34,349 bases of DNA, taken from assembly GCA_003353945.1 (NCBI GenBank), contig PIVM01000047.1:1-34349 (forward strand), in the 5' to 3' direction. This document shows positions 16,301-22,871 of the stretch, in pieces. How positions within the stretch are numbered: the stretch's first letter is position 1; each line of letters starts with the position of its first letter. Made by a program: the position numbers and the translations under genes. Source of the DNA: Gammaproteobacteria bacterium. Lineage in GTDB: Bacteria; Pseudomonadota; Gammaproteobacteria; Pseudomonadales; PIVM01. The notes under the pieces are model-generated. The model ran no database searches. It was not told the DNA's origin and was given only the letters and a program-made list of their open reading frames with translations.

Positions 16301-18600
16301 ATGACGCTCCGGTAGCTAGTGACGATGAAGTAACGGTTTCCGAAGGTAATAGTCTCAATATCAAGCTTATATCTAACGACACAGATAATGATTCAATCAT
16401 TGATCCCGCGAGCATTACCATTATTTCTGGGCCAGTAAATGGCAGTTTAACGATAAACAATGATGGTACTGTTGATTATCAACATGATGGAGGTGAAACA
16501 ACAAACGATAGTTTTACCTACACGATAAAAGATGCAGCGGGAAATGAATCAAATGTTGCTTTAGTTACTGTGAATGTGACTGCTGTTAATAATTCGCCGG
16601 TAGTGAATAACACATCGGTAACAACTGATGAAAATGCAATCCTTCATGACGTCGTACCTGTAGCTACAGATGTTGAAGGCAACCTCGACACCAACGGTTA
16701 TTCCCTAAATACGGATGTTGAAGAGGGAACACTTATTTTTAATAGTGATGGTAGTTACAGTATTGATCCAGGTAATGATTTTGATTATTTGGGAGTAGGG
16801 GAGAGCCGGGATATCAGTTTTACCTATACGGCCACCGATACAGATGGTGCGATTAGTGCGCCTGCAACAGTAACCATAACCGTAACTGGTAGCGATGATT
16901 TATCGATCATTAGCGGTGAATTTAGTGCAACAATTAGTGAAGCTGCAGTGGGAGATACGACCGAAGCGACAGGTAGTATAACTATTACTGATGCGGATAG
17001 TAGTGATACGCCGGCATTTGCCGCAACGGCCATAAATGGAACCTACGGCAGTCTGTTGCTCAATGGTTCGGGCAATTGGACCTATACACTGGATCAGAAT
17101 ACTGTACAGGATTTGGATGCGGGTGATACGGTTATCGATATCATAACGCTGACTGCTGACAATGGAATGGAGCAAGAGATTACTATTGCTATTGATGGAA
17201 CGAATGACCAGGCGGTAGTGACTGGAGAACTTGCTGGCGTGGTTACCGAGGGTGATATTGGTGAGATCACAACAGTATCAGGTGCAATTGCTATTGGTGA
17301 CATCGACGCTGATGACAACCCTTCTTTTGTGAGTAATGCTCAGAGTGGTACCTATGGTGATTTTGTTTTAGATAGCGTTGGTAAATGGACTTATACGCTG
17401 GATCAAGCGCGTGTGCAGGGATTGTCTGGTATTGAAGATGTTAGTGATAACTTTCTGATTACAGCAACAGATAATACAGTTCAAAACATTATTGTAACGA
17501 TTAATGGCGTTGATGATTCACCCATTGTTGATGCAGGGGAGAATCAAAATGTCTATGCATCTGAGACCGTTATGTTAGACGCTTCCGGTGTGTCGGATAT
17601 TGATGATGATGTATTAGTCTATGAATGGACGCAAGTGTCAGGGCCCGCAGTCATTCTGAATGATCATACTTCTTCACAGCCGACTTTTGTGGCACCTGCA
17701 GCCTTAGAGAATCAAGAAATTGTATTTGAACTGACAGTCAGTGATGGAACATCATCTGTGGTTGATCGAGTATCAGTGAATGTGATGCCTCAGGTTGATG
17801 TTACGGAAACGACTTTAGACAAAATCTCTGAAAGAGATGAAATATCAGAGCAGCAAGAACTAGTGACTCAAGAAGAAACTGTAGCGGAGCAGATTAAAGA
17901 GAGCGTTCGCAATCAAATTAGCGAAGCAGAAGTGGAGGTAGAAGCGGAAACAGAAGCAGCAGCAGCAGAAGAAGAGAGGGGTGTTGAGGAAGCAATTCAG
18001 CTTGAGTCTGACCTGGATAGTAATGTGGATGATGGCGACGAGTCTATACCATCGCTAAGTGATTTTCTTAGGGGAAGCGATGTTGTGCCAGAGATTATTG
18101 CATTGAGTGAGCGGGTAGTTGATATAGACGAAGATAATGATGTGCGCATAGAGTATGGAGATAATGTTGCTGGGAGTATTGAAGATACATCTGATGTCGG
18201 TGATGAGTATTTCTTTGCAAACAGTATGATTCAGTCCTCGGAAGGGATAAAGACTATCAAAATTGACAGCCAGCTATGGAGCACTATGGAAAGTTTGAGT
18301 CATGATATTGAACAGGAAGATAATCAGAAACACGATTATGCCAATATGCTAAAAGGTGCAAGTTTGGCAGCTGCTAGCTTAGTTGCTGGTGGTGTGTTAC
18401 GAGGTGCTGCGTTGAGTTCATCAATGTTTGCAGTGCTTCCTGTTTGGAGGATTGATCCCGTCGCGGTTTTAAGTTATTCGGATGAGCGTGATGAAGATCG
18501 AGAGGATTTTCAATTTGATCAAAGCGCAGAAAACACAGAAGAGGAAAGAGTGGAGGAAAGAGTAGAGGCGATGTTTTCTTCTGATAGAGTATCAAAATAG
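7348..18600 (+). CDS. Giant LEPR-XLL/DUF4347 surface protein with cadherin-like, LamG, VCBS and PKD domains
   Basis: A 3750-residue protein, probably a secreted or surface-anchored adhesin. The basic N terminus carries VLEARLLYSA (15-24), a LEPR-XLL-like motif with Pro replaced by Ala, and no Sec-type hydrophobic signal. A DUF4347 domain follows (about 25-195: LSIISHGDDGQF, IYLYGCETGQG). Residues 360-590 are cadherin/Ig-like. LamG/concanavalin-like domains lie near 592-796, 1059-1275 and 2427-2632. Eight NG2/cadherin-like repeats of about 115 residues occupy 1397-2312 and three more 2645-2984. A tandem-95-like domain (about 2990-3090), VCBS repeats (about 3183-3390) and a PKD/REJ-like domain (about 3392-3481) come next. 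After an acidic Glu-rich stretch (about 3485-3650) there is a hydrophobic segment with GGVLRGAALSS and PVWRIDPVAVL. No RTX nonapeptides are seen. Composition is Asp/Asn/Ser/Thr-rich with almost no Cys, consistent with calcium-binding beta domains. The product is likely handled by the upstream M50/adaptor genes (inference). Confidence 0.93.
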   Translation: MKHKKSPRCKPVIEVLEARLLYSATVDVVLVDGALADQEMLEAAAQDADHYFVYDSTQDSAADIIAEVTLWAEENQQKIDSLSIISHGDDGQFQLGNEDITAESIGEHTDVWEQLGDALDENANIYLYGCETGQGEQGQVLLDALADAAHADVFASDDITGSDGDWDLEAASDGDESELQQGLMVPISAQSLQSYSGTLASTVFKETNDITGDWTNVSNIRMDDGSYATGTIGQQMFLGDFNYENSFSGLNIKSIDGIEIKGQADRWTETPEVSLELSWDGGTSWTSSSHEISWSTGGIGWDDKTTGGSSDTWGRTWSESELYNANFQVRITAINDHSYGDETYDYDYFYAKVHYTLNQAPVLANNSLTVDEGETVVLSASDLSATDGDDNDSDLTFTVGSVSNGQFEEVSNAGVAITNFTQSQITSSEIQFVHDNSETAPSFNVSVSDGVESTVAAATSITFAIVDDAPINSVPGAQSTQEDTSLTFSAANGNAITVDNEDDAAADLQVTLSVINGTLTLNAAQTGPLTFSSGDGTADTSMTFVGTAAEINAALEGMSYDPAASYVGSADITLVTTDIETNPLDNDASAQAIYQLSDATDALSNSADITLGAEASFVTDGTRGDVLSVDGVDDYAALPSSLTSGLSVFSFSFWVRTTENGTGANFYDQPALIGFENAGGGNDMVVTTSNGYIGFGHALNGGDQQYLSGTTQINDDAWHLITVSNDGSNARLYVDGTLETTISSGNSLNSTQFYLGAHNNTSTSDSFHHQGSFDEVRFFDKALSASEVTDIYNGPLSTTDTVNISVTGNTAPVLSGLGGTLSYTEGDGAQYIDSDITLADTNETYIESATIQITGNFQTGEDTLAIDAGNVVAGVTVSAFNTINGTLTITADTAGTITKAQFEAMLEKVTYTNSSDNADTGDRTISWTVNDGDLDSNVGSSTIEVSAFDDAPVNSLPASQSVQVSDDLVFSSGNGNAITITDADSSTISVTLNSSNGALTLSTVAGLSFSSGDGTSDAVMTFSGTVAAINTALEGMTFSPAAEGAASITVTSTSTQSNAIYNFEVNETSDIFGDNDLTNSGASQVADPDGGSGRGGVLQTTGNNALDAGEVLIDQSLMGADDSIFSVGFWVKTGDSGGGTYLTAPSLLGTYTDLVNDGRLNLWLHTDGTLRLSSDLNSGNTSLEHTSSGVVVNDNTWHHISLTNDGADLSLYIDGGFKASLSSGDDLNAQNIALGGRYSATLGYTTYGINAYFDDLRVGETAWSAANILDTATTSAADYGVDTDTLSITVNNTAPVINDATASNLSESATNGTSVYNVNEANTGNDTDQDGTALTYSISSGNDDNIFAINSSTGEITVDDNTNLNYESTTQYVLTVSATDGDTADAADITINIDNVDDTAASIVNSSVTLNEGANVTLSTTEFSATDVDTTDTTLIYTVGNVTNGSLTINGSAWVGGGSNDSFSQQDIIDGKVVYTHDGSNTTSDSFSFTVKDPAGNILAGQTFSITVNAVDDDTATIVNNSVSLNEGANVTLSTTELSATDADTTDTALIYTVGNVTNGSLTINGGAWVGGGTNDSFTQQDIISGNVVYTHDGTNTSSDSFSFTVADPAGNTLGGQTFSITVNAVDDDTATIVNNSVTLNEGANVTLSTTELSATDADTTDTSLIYTVGNVTNGSLTINGGAWVGAGGNDTFTQQDIIDGKVVYTHDGSNTTSDGFSFTVEDPAGNTLAGQTFSITVNAIDDDAPTVVNSSMITVEAAVVTLSLAELSANDADTDNASLIYTVGNVTNGSLTINGGAWVGGGNDTFTQQDIIDGNVVYTHDGSNTVSDNFTYTVEDPAGNTLVGQTFSIAVNAVDDDAPTVVNNSVTLNEGANVTLSAADLSATDVDTTDNTLIYVVGDVTNGSLSINGSAWVNGANDSFTQQDIIDGKVVYSHNGSETTSDSFSFLVKDPSNNTLVGQSFSITVNAVDDTAPTLVNSSVTLNEGAGVTLTTGHLGATDSEAADSSLVYTVTAPSNGTLTINGSAWANSTNDSFTQQDIIDGKVVYTHDGSDTIGDSLSFSVKDPNNNILGGQTFVITVNPLDDTMPSLVNNSVTLDEGTAVTLTAGHLSGTDTESSDTALLYIVSAPPPNGSLTINGSAWAGGSNDSFTQQDIIDGNVVYTHDGSNTTSDSLSFSLRDQSMNTLGGLALTINVNAIDDTAPVLADSSVTLNEGAGVTLTTSHLSATDTEAADASLVYTVSAPTNGTLTINGSAWANGSNDSFTQQDIIDGNVVYTHDGSNTTSDSLSFSVKDPDNNTLGGQSFTINVSAVNDLPVNTVPGMQSVNEGETLVFSAGNGNAITVADSDNASLNVTLSVNDGTLTLASTAGLTVSGDGSSQIVLSGSTANINAALDGLIFSSDALFGGTSTLTVITGDGLGGDPAIVAKYTFETDGGDDSGNSNDATLNNGAAIAVDGSRGNVISLDGGSEYVEMPAALSSSLANTFTVSFWVKTSESGTSALFYQRPTMLGMSSSGFGSDDFWINTNDGYIGFGHGLDGMFDESYLSATTQVNDDQWHLISVSNDGSNASLYVDGVFEHALDSGSNLDGQAFYLGAMNANGTDRFYHQGLYDDVQFFGRALSVAEIETLYGCGSDSDTVAIEVNALPVVANNSVTLNEGANVTLSTSELSATDVDIADTSLIYTVGDVTNGSLTINGSAWANGTNDSFTQQDIIDGKVVYTHDDSNTTSDSFSFTVEDPTGTTLAGQTFSITVDAVDDDTATIVNNSVTLNEGANVTLSTTELSATDTDTTDTALIYTVGDVTNGSLTINGGAWVNGTNDSFTQQDIVDGKVVYTHDGSNTTSDSFSFTVEDPAGNTLAGQTVSITVNAVDDDTAAMVNNSVTVNEGANITLSATELSATDADTDDTSLIYTVGNVANGSLTINGSAWVNGTNDSFTQQDIIDGKVLYTHDGSNTSSDSFSFTVEDPAGNTLSGQTFSINVNAVDDAPVASDDEVTVSEGNSLNIKLISNDTDNDSIIDPASITIISGPVNGSLTINNDGTVDYQHDGGETTNDSFTYTIKDAAGNESNVALVTVNVTAVNNSPVVNNTSVTTDENAILHDVVPVATDVEGNLDTNGYSLNTDVEEGTLIFNSDGSYSIDPGNDFDYLGVGESRDISFTYTATDTDGAISAPATVTITVTGSDDLSIISGEFSATISEAAVGDTTEATGSITITDADSSDTPAFAATAINGTYGSLLLNGSGNWTYTLDQNTVQDLDAGDTVIDIITLTADNGMEQEITIAIDGTNDQAVVTGELAGVVTEGDIGEITTVSGAIAIGDIDADDNPSFVSNAQSGTYGDFVLDSVGKWTYTLDQARVQGLSGIEDVSDNFLITATDNTVQNIIVTINGVDDSPIVDAGENQNVYASETVMLDASGVSDIDDDVLVYEWTQVSGPAVILNDHTSSQPTFVAPAALENQEIVFELTVSDGTSSVVDRVSVNVMPQVDVTETTLDKISERDEISEQQELVTQEETVAEQIKESVRNQISEAEVEVEAETEAAAAEEERGVEEAIQLESDLDSNVDDGDESIPSLSDFLRGSDVVPEIIALSERVVDIDEDNDVRIEYGDNVAGSIEDTSDVGDEYFFANSMIQSSEGIKTIKIDSQLWSTMESLSHDIEQEDNQKHDYANMLKGASLAAASLVAGGVLRGAALSSSMFAVLPVWRIDPVAVLSYSDERDEDREDFQFDQSAENTEEERVEERVEAMFSSDRVSK
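11536..14283 (+). repeat. Tandem array A: eight units of 342-345 bp inside the giant gene
   Basis: Units start at about 11536, 11881, 12226, 12571, 12913, 13255, 13597 and 13942, each at the Asp-Asp(-Asp) linker. Each encodes the pattern NSVTLNEGANVTLS ... GSLTINGSAW ... NDSFTQQDIIDGKVVYTHDG. Neighbouring units can be nearly identical at DNA level: about 100 bases starting at 11851 and at 12196 differ at only a few positions. This suggests recent duplication or gene conversion. Confidence 0.9.
15280..16299 (+). repeat. Tandem array B: three further units of the same repeat
   Basis: Units start at about 15280, 15616 and 15958 and encode the same domain as array A (NSVTLNEGAN, NDSFTQQDI, GKVVYTHD). 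They are separated from array A by an Ig-like plus LamG insert of about 1 kb, so the original array appears to have been split by domain insertion or partly duplicated. Confidence 0.88.
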
Positions 18601-18660
18601 TGTTATCTCTGGATAATGTTCTGCACATGAGTGAGAAGATAAGAGTAGAGGTTTTTTTAA

Positions 18661-20178
18661 ATGGGATTTAACATTTCACCCACAGTAAGAATAACCATCG
18701 GTGTTCTCAGTTTGACTCTAAGTTTGATTCTTGTTGCGGACTTTATTGGGATGACACCGGATGGGGAGCGAAACGTTATTGAGCAGCGGCAACGTTTTGT
18801 GGAAATGTTAACGGTTCAGCTCTCTGTTGCCGTTGAAAAAAAGAATGCACGCGCTATGAAAAGCCTATTATGGACTGCAGTGCAACGCAATAAGGAAATT
18901 GTTTCAGCTGCTATTCGCCGGCCAGATGGTGTTATATTTGTGCAATATGGTGAGCATGAAAAAAATTGGGAAAACTTTGCCGGCAACAATACATCCACTG
19001 AGATGCAGCTTCCCATAATGCAAAAGAATAAAACATATGCTCAGGTTGAAGTGTTATTTCATCCAATAGGAGAAGTAGGAATATTTGGAATTCCAATTGG
19101 TACATTGTCTGGATTGTTGATATTTGTAGTATTGATCGGTAGTTTTGGTTATTGGATATTGATCCGCCGCAGTTTAATGTATCTTGATCCGACTTCGGTT
19201 ATTCCTGGAAGAGTTCGTTCTGCTCTTGATGTATTGGCTAGTGGTGTCTTGATTCTGGATGAGAAAGAACGCATTGTGATGTCAAATGCAGTTTTCAGTA
19301 ATAAAGTGCGCATACCTGCAGGACAATTGATAGGTATGCGCCCATCAGAATTTCCTTGGCGTTCGCCAAGGGATGATGAGTCATCAGTCGACTTACCGTG
19401 GCAGGATGCACTAAAAAGCGGCTTGGATCGGGCCAACGTGATGTTAAGGCTTACTGTGGGAGAGAGTTCCGAGCGTGTCTTTTTAGTCAACAGCTCTCCA
19501 ATAATTGATGAGAATGATAAGCTGCGAGGCGTAATGGTCGGCTTTGATGATGTGTCTGATCTGGAAGCGAAAAATAGAATGCTCCACGACATGGTGCAGG
19601 AGTTGGAGCAGTCTAAGGATAAAGTCGATAAGCAGAATGAAAAACTGCATTACCTGGCAACGCGTGATCCGCTGACAGGTTGTCATAATCGCCGTTCATT
19701 GTACGAACAGTTTGAGTCAACGATGAAGCACTCAATGGCGCAGAACAAACCTCTGTCATGCATAATGTCTGACATCGACCATTTTAAAGCCGTTAATGAT
19801 ACTTACGGCCATGGAGCTGGTGATGAGATCATAAAGATGGTTACAAAAGCACTGAGAGAAGCTGTTCGAGAAGAGGATGTTGTTGGGCGATACGGGGGTG
19901 AGGAATTTTGCATTATGCTGCCCGGTATCAGTGTTTTTGAGGCTAAGAAAATTGCTGAGCGTTGTCGAAAGAGTATAGAGTCGGAGAGTTGTGAAAATAT
20001 TAAAGTCACGAGTAGTTTTGGCGTTTCCTCTTTATCTGGCGGTGCTAAAACGGTTGACGAAATGATTAGTCAAGCTGATGCCGCACTCTATCTTTCGAAA
20101 GAGAATGGGCGTAATCGTGTGACGGGTTGGAAGCGGTCTGTGAATAAGGAAGAAATAGATAGCGTCGTAGGCGAGTAG
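18661..20178 (+). CDS. Membrane diguanylate cyclase (PAS-GGDEF) with I-site
   Basis: A 505-residue inner-membrane enzyme that makes c-di-GMP from two GTP. Transmembrane helices at about 11-30 and 148-168 enclose a periplasmic sensor of about 115 residues. A PAS-like domain (about 186-295), a short coiled coil (300-330) and a GGDEF domain (330-490) follow. The catalytic motif GGEEF is at 412-416, and DIDHFKAVNDTYGHGAGDE is intact. An RxxD inhibitory site (R403-D406) lies exactly five residues before GGEEF, so product inhibition is expected. It starts 60 bases after the giant gene on the same strand with AGAGG upstream, and the two are probably co-transcribed. The likely job is coupling c-di-GMP level to production or retention of the giant adhesin (inference). 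Confidence 0.92.
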   Translation: MGFNISPTVRITIGVLSLTLSLILVADFIGMTPDGERNVIEQRQRFVEMLTVQLSVAVEKKNARAMKSLLWTAVQRNKEIVSAAIRRPDGVIFVQYGEHEKNWENFAGNNTSTEMQLPIMQKNKTYAQVEVLFHPIGEVGIFGIPIGTLSGLLIFVVLIGSFGYWILIRRSLMYLDPTSVIPGRVRSALDVLASGVLILDEKERIVMSNAVFSNKVRIPAGQLIGMRPSEFPWRSPRDDESSVDLPWQDALKSGLDRANVMLRLTVGESSERVFLVNSSPIIDENDKLRGVMVGFDDVSDLEAKNRMLHDMVQELEQSKDKVDKQNEKLHYLATRDPLTGCHNRRSLYEQFESTMKHSMAQNKPLSCIMSDIDHFKAVNDTYGHGAGDEIIKMVTKALREAVREEDVVGRYGGEEFCIMLPGISVFEAKKIAERCRKSIESESCENIKVTSSFGVSSLSGGAKTVDEMISQADAALYLSKENGRNRVTGWKRSVNKEEIDSVVGE

Positions 20179-20213
20179 CATAATAGTATTGCTGAGTATG
20201 GAGTCTGCTATGT

Positions 20214-20243
20214 TAAGGGCCGCAGAAAAAATAAATTTTCCAA
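20214..20243. repeat. Intergenic repeat copy 1 (30 bp), between convergent genes
   Basis: It begins TAAGGGCCGCAG and ends ATTTTCCAA, and matches 22838-22867 at 27 of 30 positions. The core has AAAA/TTTT self-complementarity. It sits between the convergent ends of the GGDEF and sulfotransferase genes, so it may act as a two-way terminator. Confidence 0.6.
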
Positions 20244-20361
20244 TTTGATGTAGAGCAGATTTTCAAAATCTCCTTTCACTATGCTGAAATATGTAACTAA
20301 TTGAACAGCGAGGTTGGAGGAGCACAAAATTAGTAGTATTTACTTTTGTGAGGGCGGGATG

Positions 20362-21600
20362 TTAAATGTCACTATTGGTTTGAATATTAAAATAGTCACA
20401 ATAACGCTTAAAGCGAGAGCTATCCCTCTTTTCACTTAAACCGAAGTCTTCGAGCGTATAGTGATGCTTGCCAAACTCCTCTCGTGGTTTATCTCGCATA
20501 TACTGATCCATATTATTTCTTGTTTCTTCAGTAAACGGTATATCGAAATGATGGTAGATTCGCTCAATTAAGGCTACGGGGTCACGCACAACATCTTCGA
20601 ACTGCGTATCAAAAAATTGCTTATTATTTTTACCCAACTTCTGTCTTATATCGATGGATTTATTAAGATATGATTCCCACATTGCTGTTTGATCAACGCC
20701 TACCTTTTTTGGATCTAGATCATCGATAGAGACACTCGTGAGGCCATAGAAAAGACTTGCAGCTGACGGCATTACCTTCATCGGGTCACGATGAGTATGG
20801 ATGATACACGCGTCAGGATAGACCTTGAGAAGATCATCAATAACTGGCAGGTGACCGGGTGTTTTTAAGACCCAACGTTCTTTTTTAATTCCGCTCTGCA
20901 AATACTGTAAGAAGAGTTTATGGTATTTTAGCGCAGGCAGCCACGATTGTTCATTCACCCATTTTGAAAAGCTAGGAACATCATAGGTAAGGGGAAATTC
21001 AATGCCAAGAAACTCATGTGAGGTAATTGCTACGCATTCCTGAGGCAGTTCGGATGCGAATTCATGTACTGCTTTTAAGGTTGGTACAATTGAATAGAGG
21101 TTATCAAAATTTTTCTGCATTTTTGCGATGCGAGGATCCGTTTTATAAGTAGCTTCAACAGGAAGTGGGTAAGGGATAGATGTTTCCCAACTTAATGGTG
21201 CTCGATTGGCTGGATCAAGCGCTAAAAGATTGAATAAAACCGTGGTCCCCGTGCGTGGTAAGCCAACAATGATTAATGGTTTTCGAATCTCTTCCTGTAT
21301 TATTTCTGGGTGCTTTTTCAAATGCTCTTGAATATACAGCCGGTTGCGAAGATAGCGGCCAATGGTTTCTCTTACTGAAATTCGGCCAAGCGTTGTTAGG
21401 CGTGATTCTCTTTCCAGGGAGTCTACTAAAATTGTCAAAGGCTCTAAAAATCGCTCATCACCAAAGTCATTCAATCCAGTGGCTTTTTTTGCCGTTGTGA
21501 GTTGAGTATCAACCGCTATGCTAGGAATTTTTAAGCCCACTTTACCCGTGTAATTCAATATTCTTATAGGTAATGGTCTGCGTGGTTTGGCCATAGCCAT
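20362..21600 (-). CDS. Sulfotransferase family protein
   Basis: A 412-residue protein of the PAPS-dependent sulfotransferase family (Sulfotransfer_3 type), which moves a sulfuryl group from PAPS to a hydroxyl or amine acceptor. The 5'-phosphosulfate loop is GLPRTGTTVLFN (PRTGTT at 115-120). The 3'-phosphate-binding region is IIHTHRDPMKVMPSAASLFYG, with the expected Arg and Ser. No signal peptide is seen, so it is likely cytoplasmic. The substrate cannot be told from the sequence; bacterial members near SDR genes are often assigned to lipid, sterol or aromatic metabolism. It diverges from the SDR gene across 241 bases. ATG at 21600 has AAGG upstream; a second in-frame ATG lies two codons in. 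Confidence 0.88.
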   Translation of the reverse strand: MAMAKPRRPLPIRILNYTGKVGLKIPSIAVDTQLTTAKKATGLNDFGDERFLEPLTILVDSLERESRLTTLGRISVRETIGRYLRNRLYIQEHLKKHPEIIQEEIRKPLIIVGLPRTGTTVLFNLLALDPANRAPLSWETSIPYPLPVEATYKTDPRIAKMQKNFDNLYSIVPTLKAVHEFASELPQECVAITSHEFLGIEFPLTYDVPSFSKWVNEQSWLPALKYHKLFLQYLQSGIKKERWVLKTPGHLPVIDDLLKVYPDACIIHTHRDPMKVMPSAASLFYGLTSVSIDDLDPKKVGVDQTAMWESYLNKSIDIRQKLGKNNKQFFDTQFEDVVRDPVALIERIYHHFDIPFTEETRNNMDQYMRDKPREEFGKHHYTLEDFGLSEKRDSSRFKRYCDYFNIQTNSDI

Positions 21601-21702
21601 GAGGCAACCTTCTTATAATATGTAAGTTAAGATCCGGAAAATAATGTGACAAGATTGTAGCAATTGAGGCTGTTTGCGCAACTGATTATTTCCGAGGGCC
21701 TA

Positions 21703-21744
21703 ATGTAACCATTTGGATATCTGGAATAATTCAAGATGTTACAT
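21703..21744. promoter_or_regulatory. Inverted repeat between divergent sulfotransferase and SDR genes
   Basis: ATGTAAC (21703-21709) and GTTACAT (21738-21744) form a perfect 7-bp inverted repeat with centres 35 bases apart, in the shared promoter region. It may be an operator for a regulator controlling both genes, but no regulator gene is present and chance is possible. Confidence 0.3.
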
Positions 21745-21841
21745 CAGATGGAAAAACCTAGCAGTTTTATAAAATAGTGAGTAGCGCTCTATGGGCTAAC
21801 CATTTATTATCTCGATAAAAATAATTGGAGCAGCTGAGAAT

Positions 21842-22678
21842 ATGAAAATCATAAAAGGACAAAACGCCATCATTACGGGTGCGTCAAGAGGACTTGGCCT
21901 TTATATAGCCAAAACGTTGGCGTCTCAAGGTGTAAACCTTGTGCTTGCTGCCAGGACTGTTAGTGGGCTTGAAGAACTGAAAGAGCAGATCTTGCCATTA
22001 GGTGTCAAGGTGGTTGTACAGCCTACTGATATGAGTGACCAGGAAGATATTCAACAACTGTTTCAACGGGCGAATGACGAGTTTGGATGCATCGATATTG
22101 TTGTCAATAATGCAGGTATAGAACTGTTCTCTGATTATGATCAGGTGTCTGTTGATGAAATAGAGCAGATGATTAAGGTTAATCTTGTAGGCCCGATGTT
22201 GTTAAGTAAACTCTGCTTACCTTCAATGTATGCACGTAATAGTGGACATTTTGTTAATATCGCCTCAGCAGCTGGTATTTTTCCTCCACCCTTTGCAGAA
22301 CCTTACGCTGCAACCAAGGCAGGATTGATTGGTTTTACGCTCTCTTTGCGCACAAGTGCCAAGGTGAAAAATTCACAAGTCAGTGCTTCAGTCATTTCTC
22401 CCGGATTTATGGATGATGCAGGAATGTATGAAGAAATGAAAAAGGTTGGTGGGAAAGTTCAATGGTTTATAGGTAGTTTGCCAGCACAAAAGTTAGCTGA
22501 TTCTGTTTTGATGGCGATCGAAAAAGATTTATCTGAAATTACTTTGTTGCCAGGATTTCCAAGATTAACAAAATTGTTTAATCTCTTTGCTCCAAAAATG
22601 TTTGAAAAATCCAATATCAGATCGGGAGTATATAATGCGATAACAACTGTAGCAGAACATCGGAATAAGGATGTTTAG
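21842..22678 (+). CDS. SDR family NAD(P)-dependent oxidoreductase
   Basis: A 278-residue classical short-chain dehydrogenase/reductase. The cofactor motif is TGASRGLG (12-19) and the structural motif is NNAG (89-92). The catalytic residues are S142 (in NIASAAG), Y155 and K159 (YAATK). Length is close to the usual 250-280. No acidic residue follows the second strand (LVLAARTV, with Arg), which favours NADP(H). It likely reduces or oxidises a hydroxyl/carbonyl on a lipid-like substrate, but the substrate is not identifiable. It is divergent from the sulfotransferase, so the two may act on the same molecule (inference). The ATG is preceded by a GGAG/GAGA-rich stretch. Confidence 0.92.
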   Translation: MKIIKGQNAIITGASRGLGLYIAKTLASQGVNLVLAARTVSGLEELKEQILPLGVKVVVQPTDMSDQEDIQQLFQRANDEFGCIDIVVNNAGIELFSDYDQVSVDEIEQMIKVNLVGPMLLSKLCLPSMYARNSGHFVNIASAAGIFPPPFAEPYAATKAGLIGFTLSLRTSAKVKNSQVSASVISPGFMDDAGMYEEMKKVGGKVQWFIGSLPAQKLADSVLMAIEKDLSEITLLPGFPRLTKLFNLFAPKMFEKSNIRSGVYNAITTVAEHRNKDV

Positions 22679-22837
22679 CTGGTATTGTTTCCCCCACTAT
22701 TGTGAAATTTTTTGCGATAGTTGACAGATTGGATGGTGATGGCCACGCATATCTCGCTTATCACAAAACATATTGTTGCTAGATATATTGCGGTTAGTAA
22801 ATTGCCGCGTCGAGGAAGGGGCTGTTAGGATGGACTC

Positions 22838-22867
22838 TAAGGGTCGCAGGAAAAATAGATTTTCCAA
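22838..22867. repeat. Intergenic repeat copy 2 (30 bp), between convergent genes
   Basis: It begins TAAGGGTCGCAG and ends ATTTTCCAA. GGAAAA and TTTTCC form a 6-bp stem with a 5-base loop, and flanking AGGG/CCCT can extend it. It lies directly behind the HupE-like stop and after the SDR stop, the same convergent setting as copy 1 at 20214-20243. Confidence 0.6.
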
Positions 22868-22871
22868 GGCC

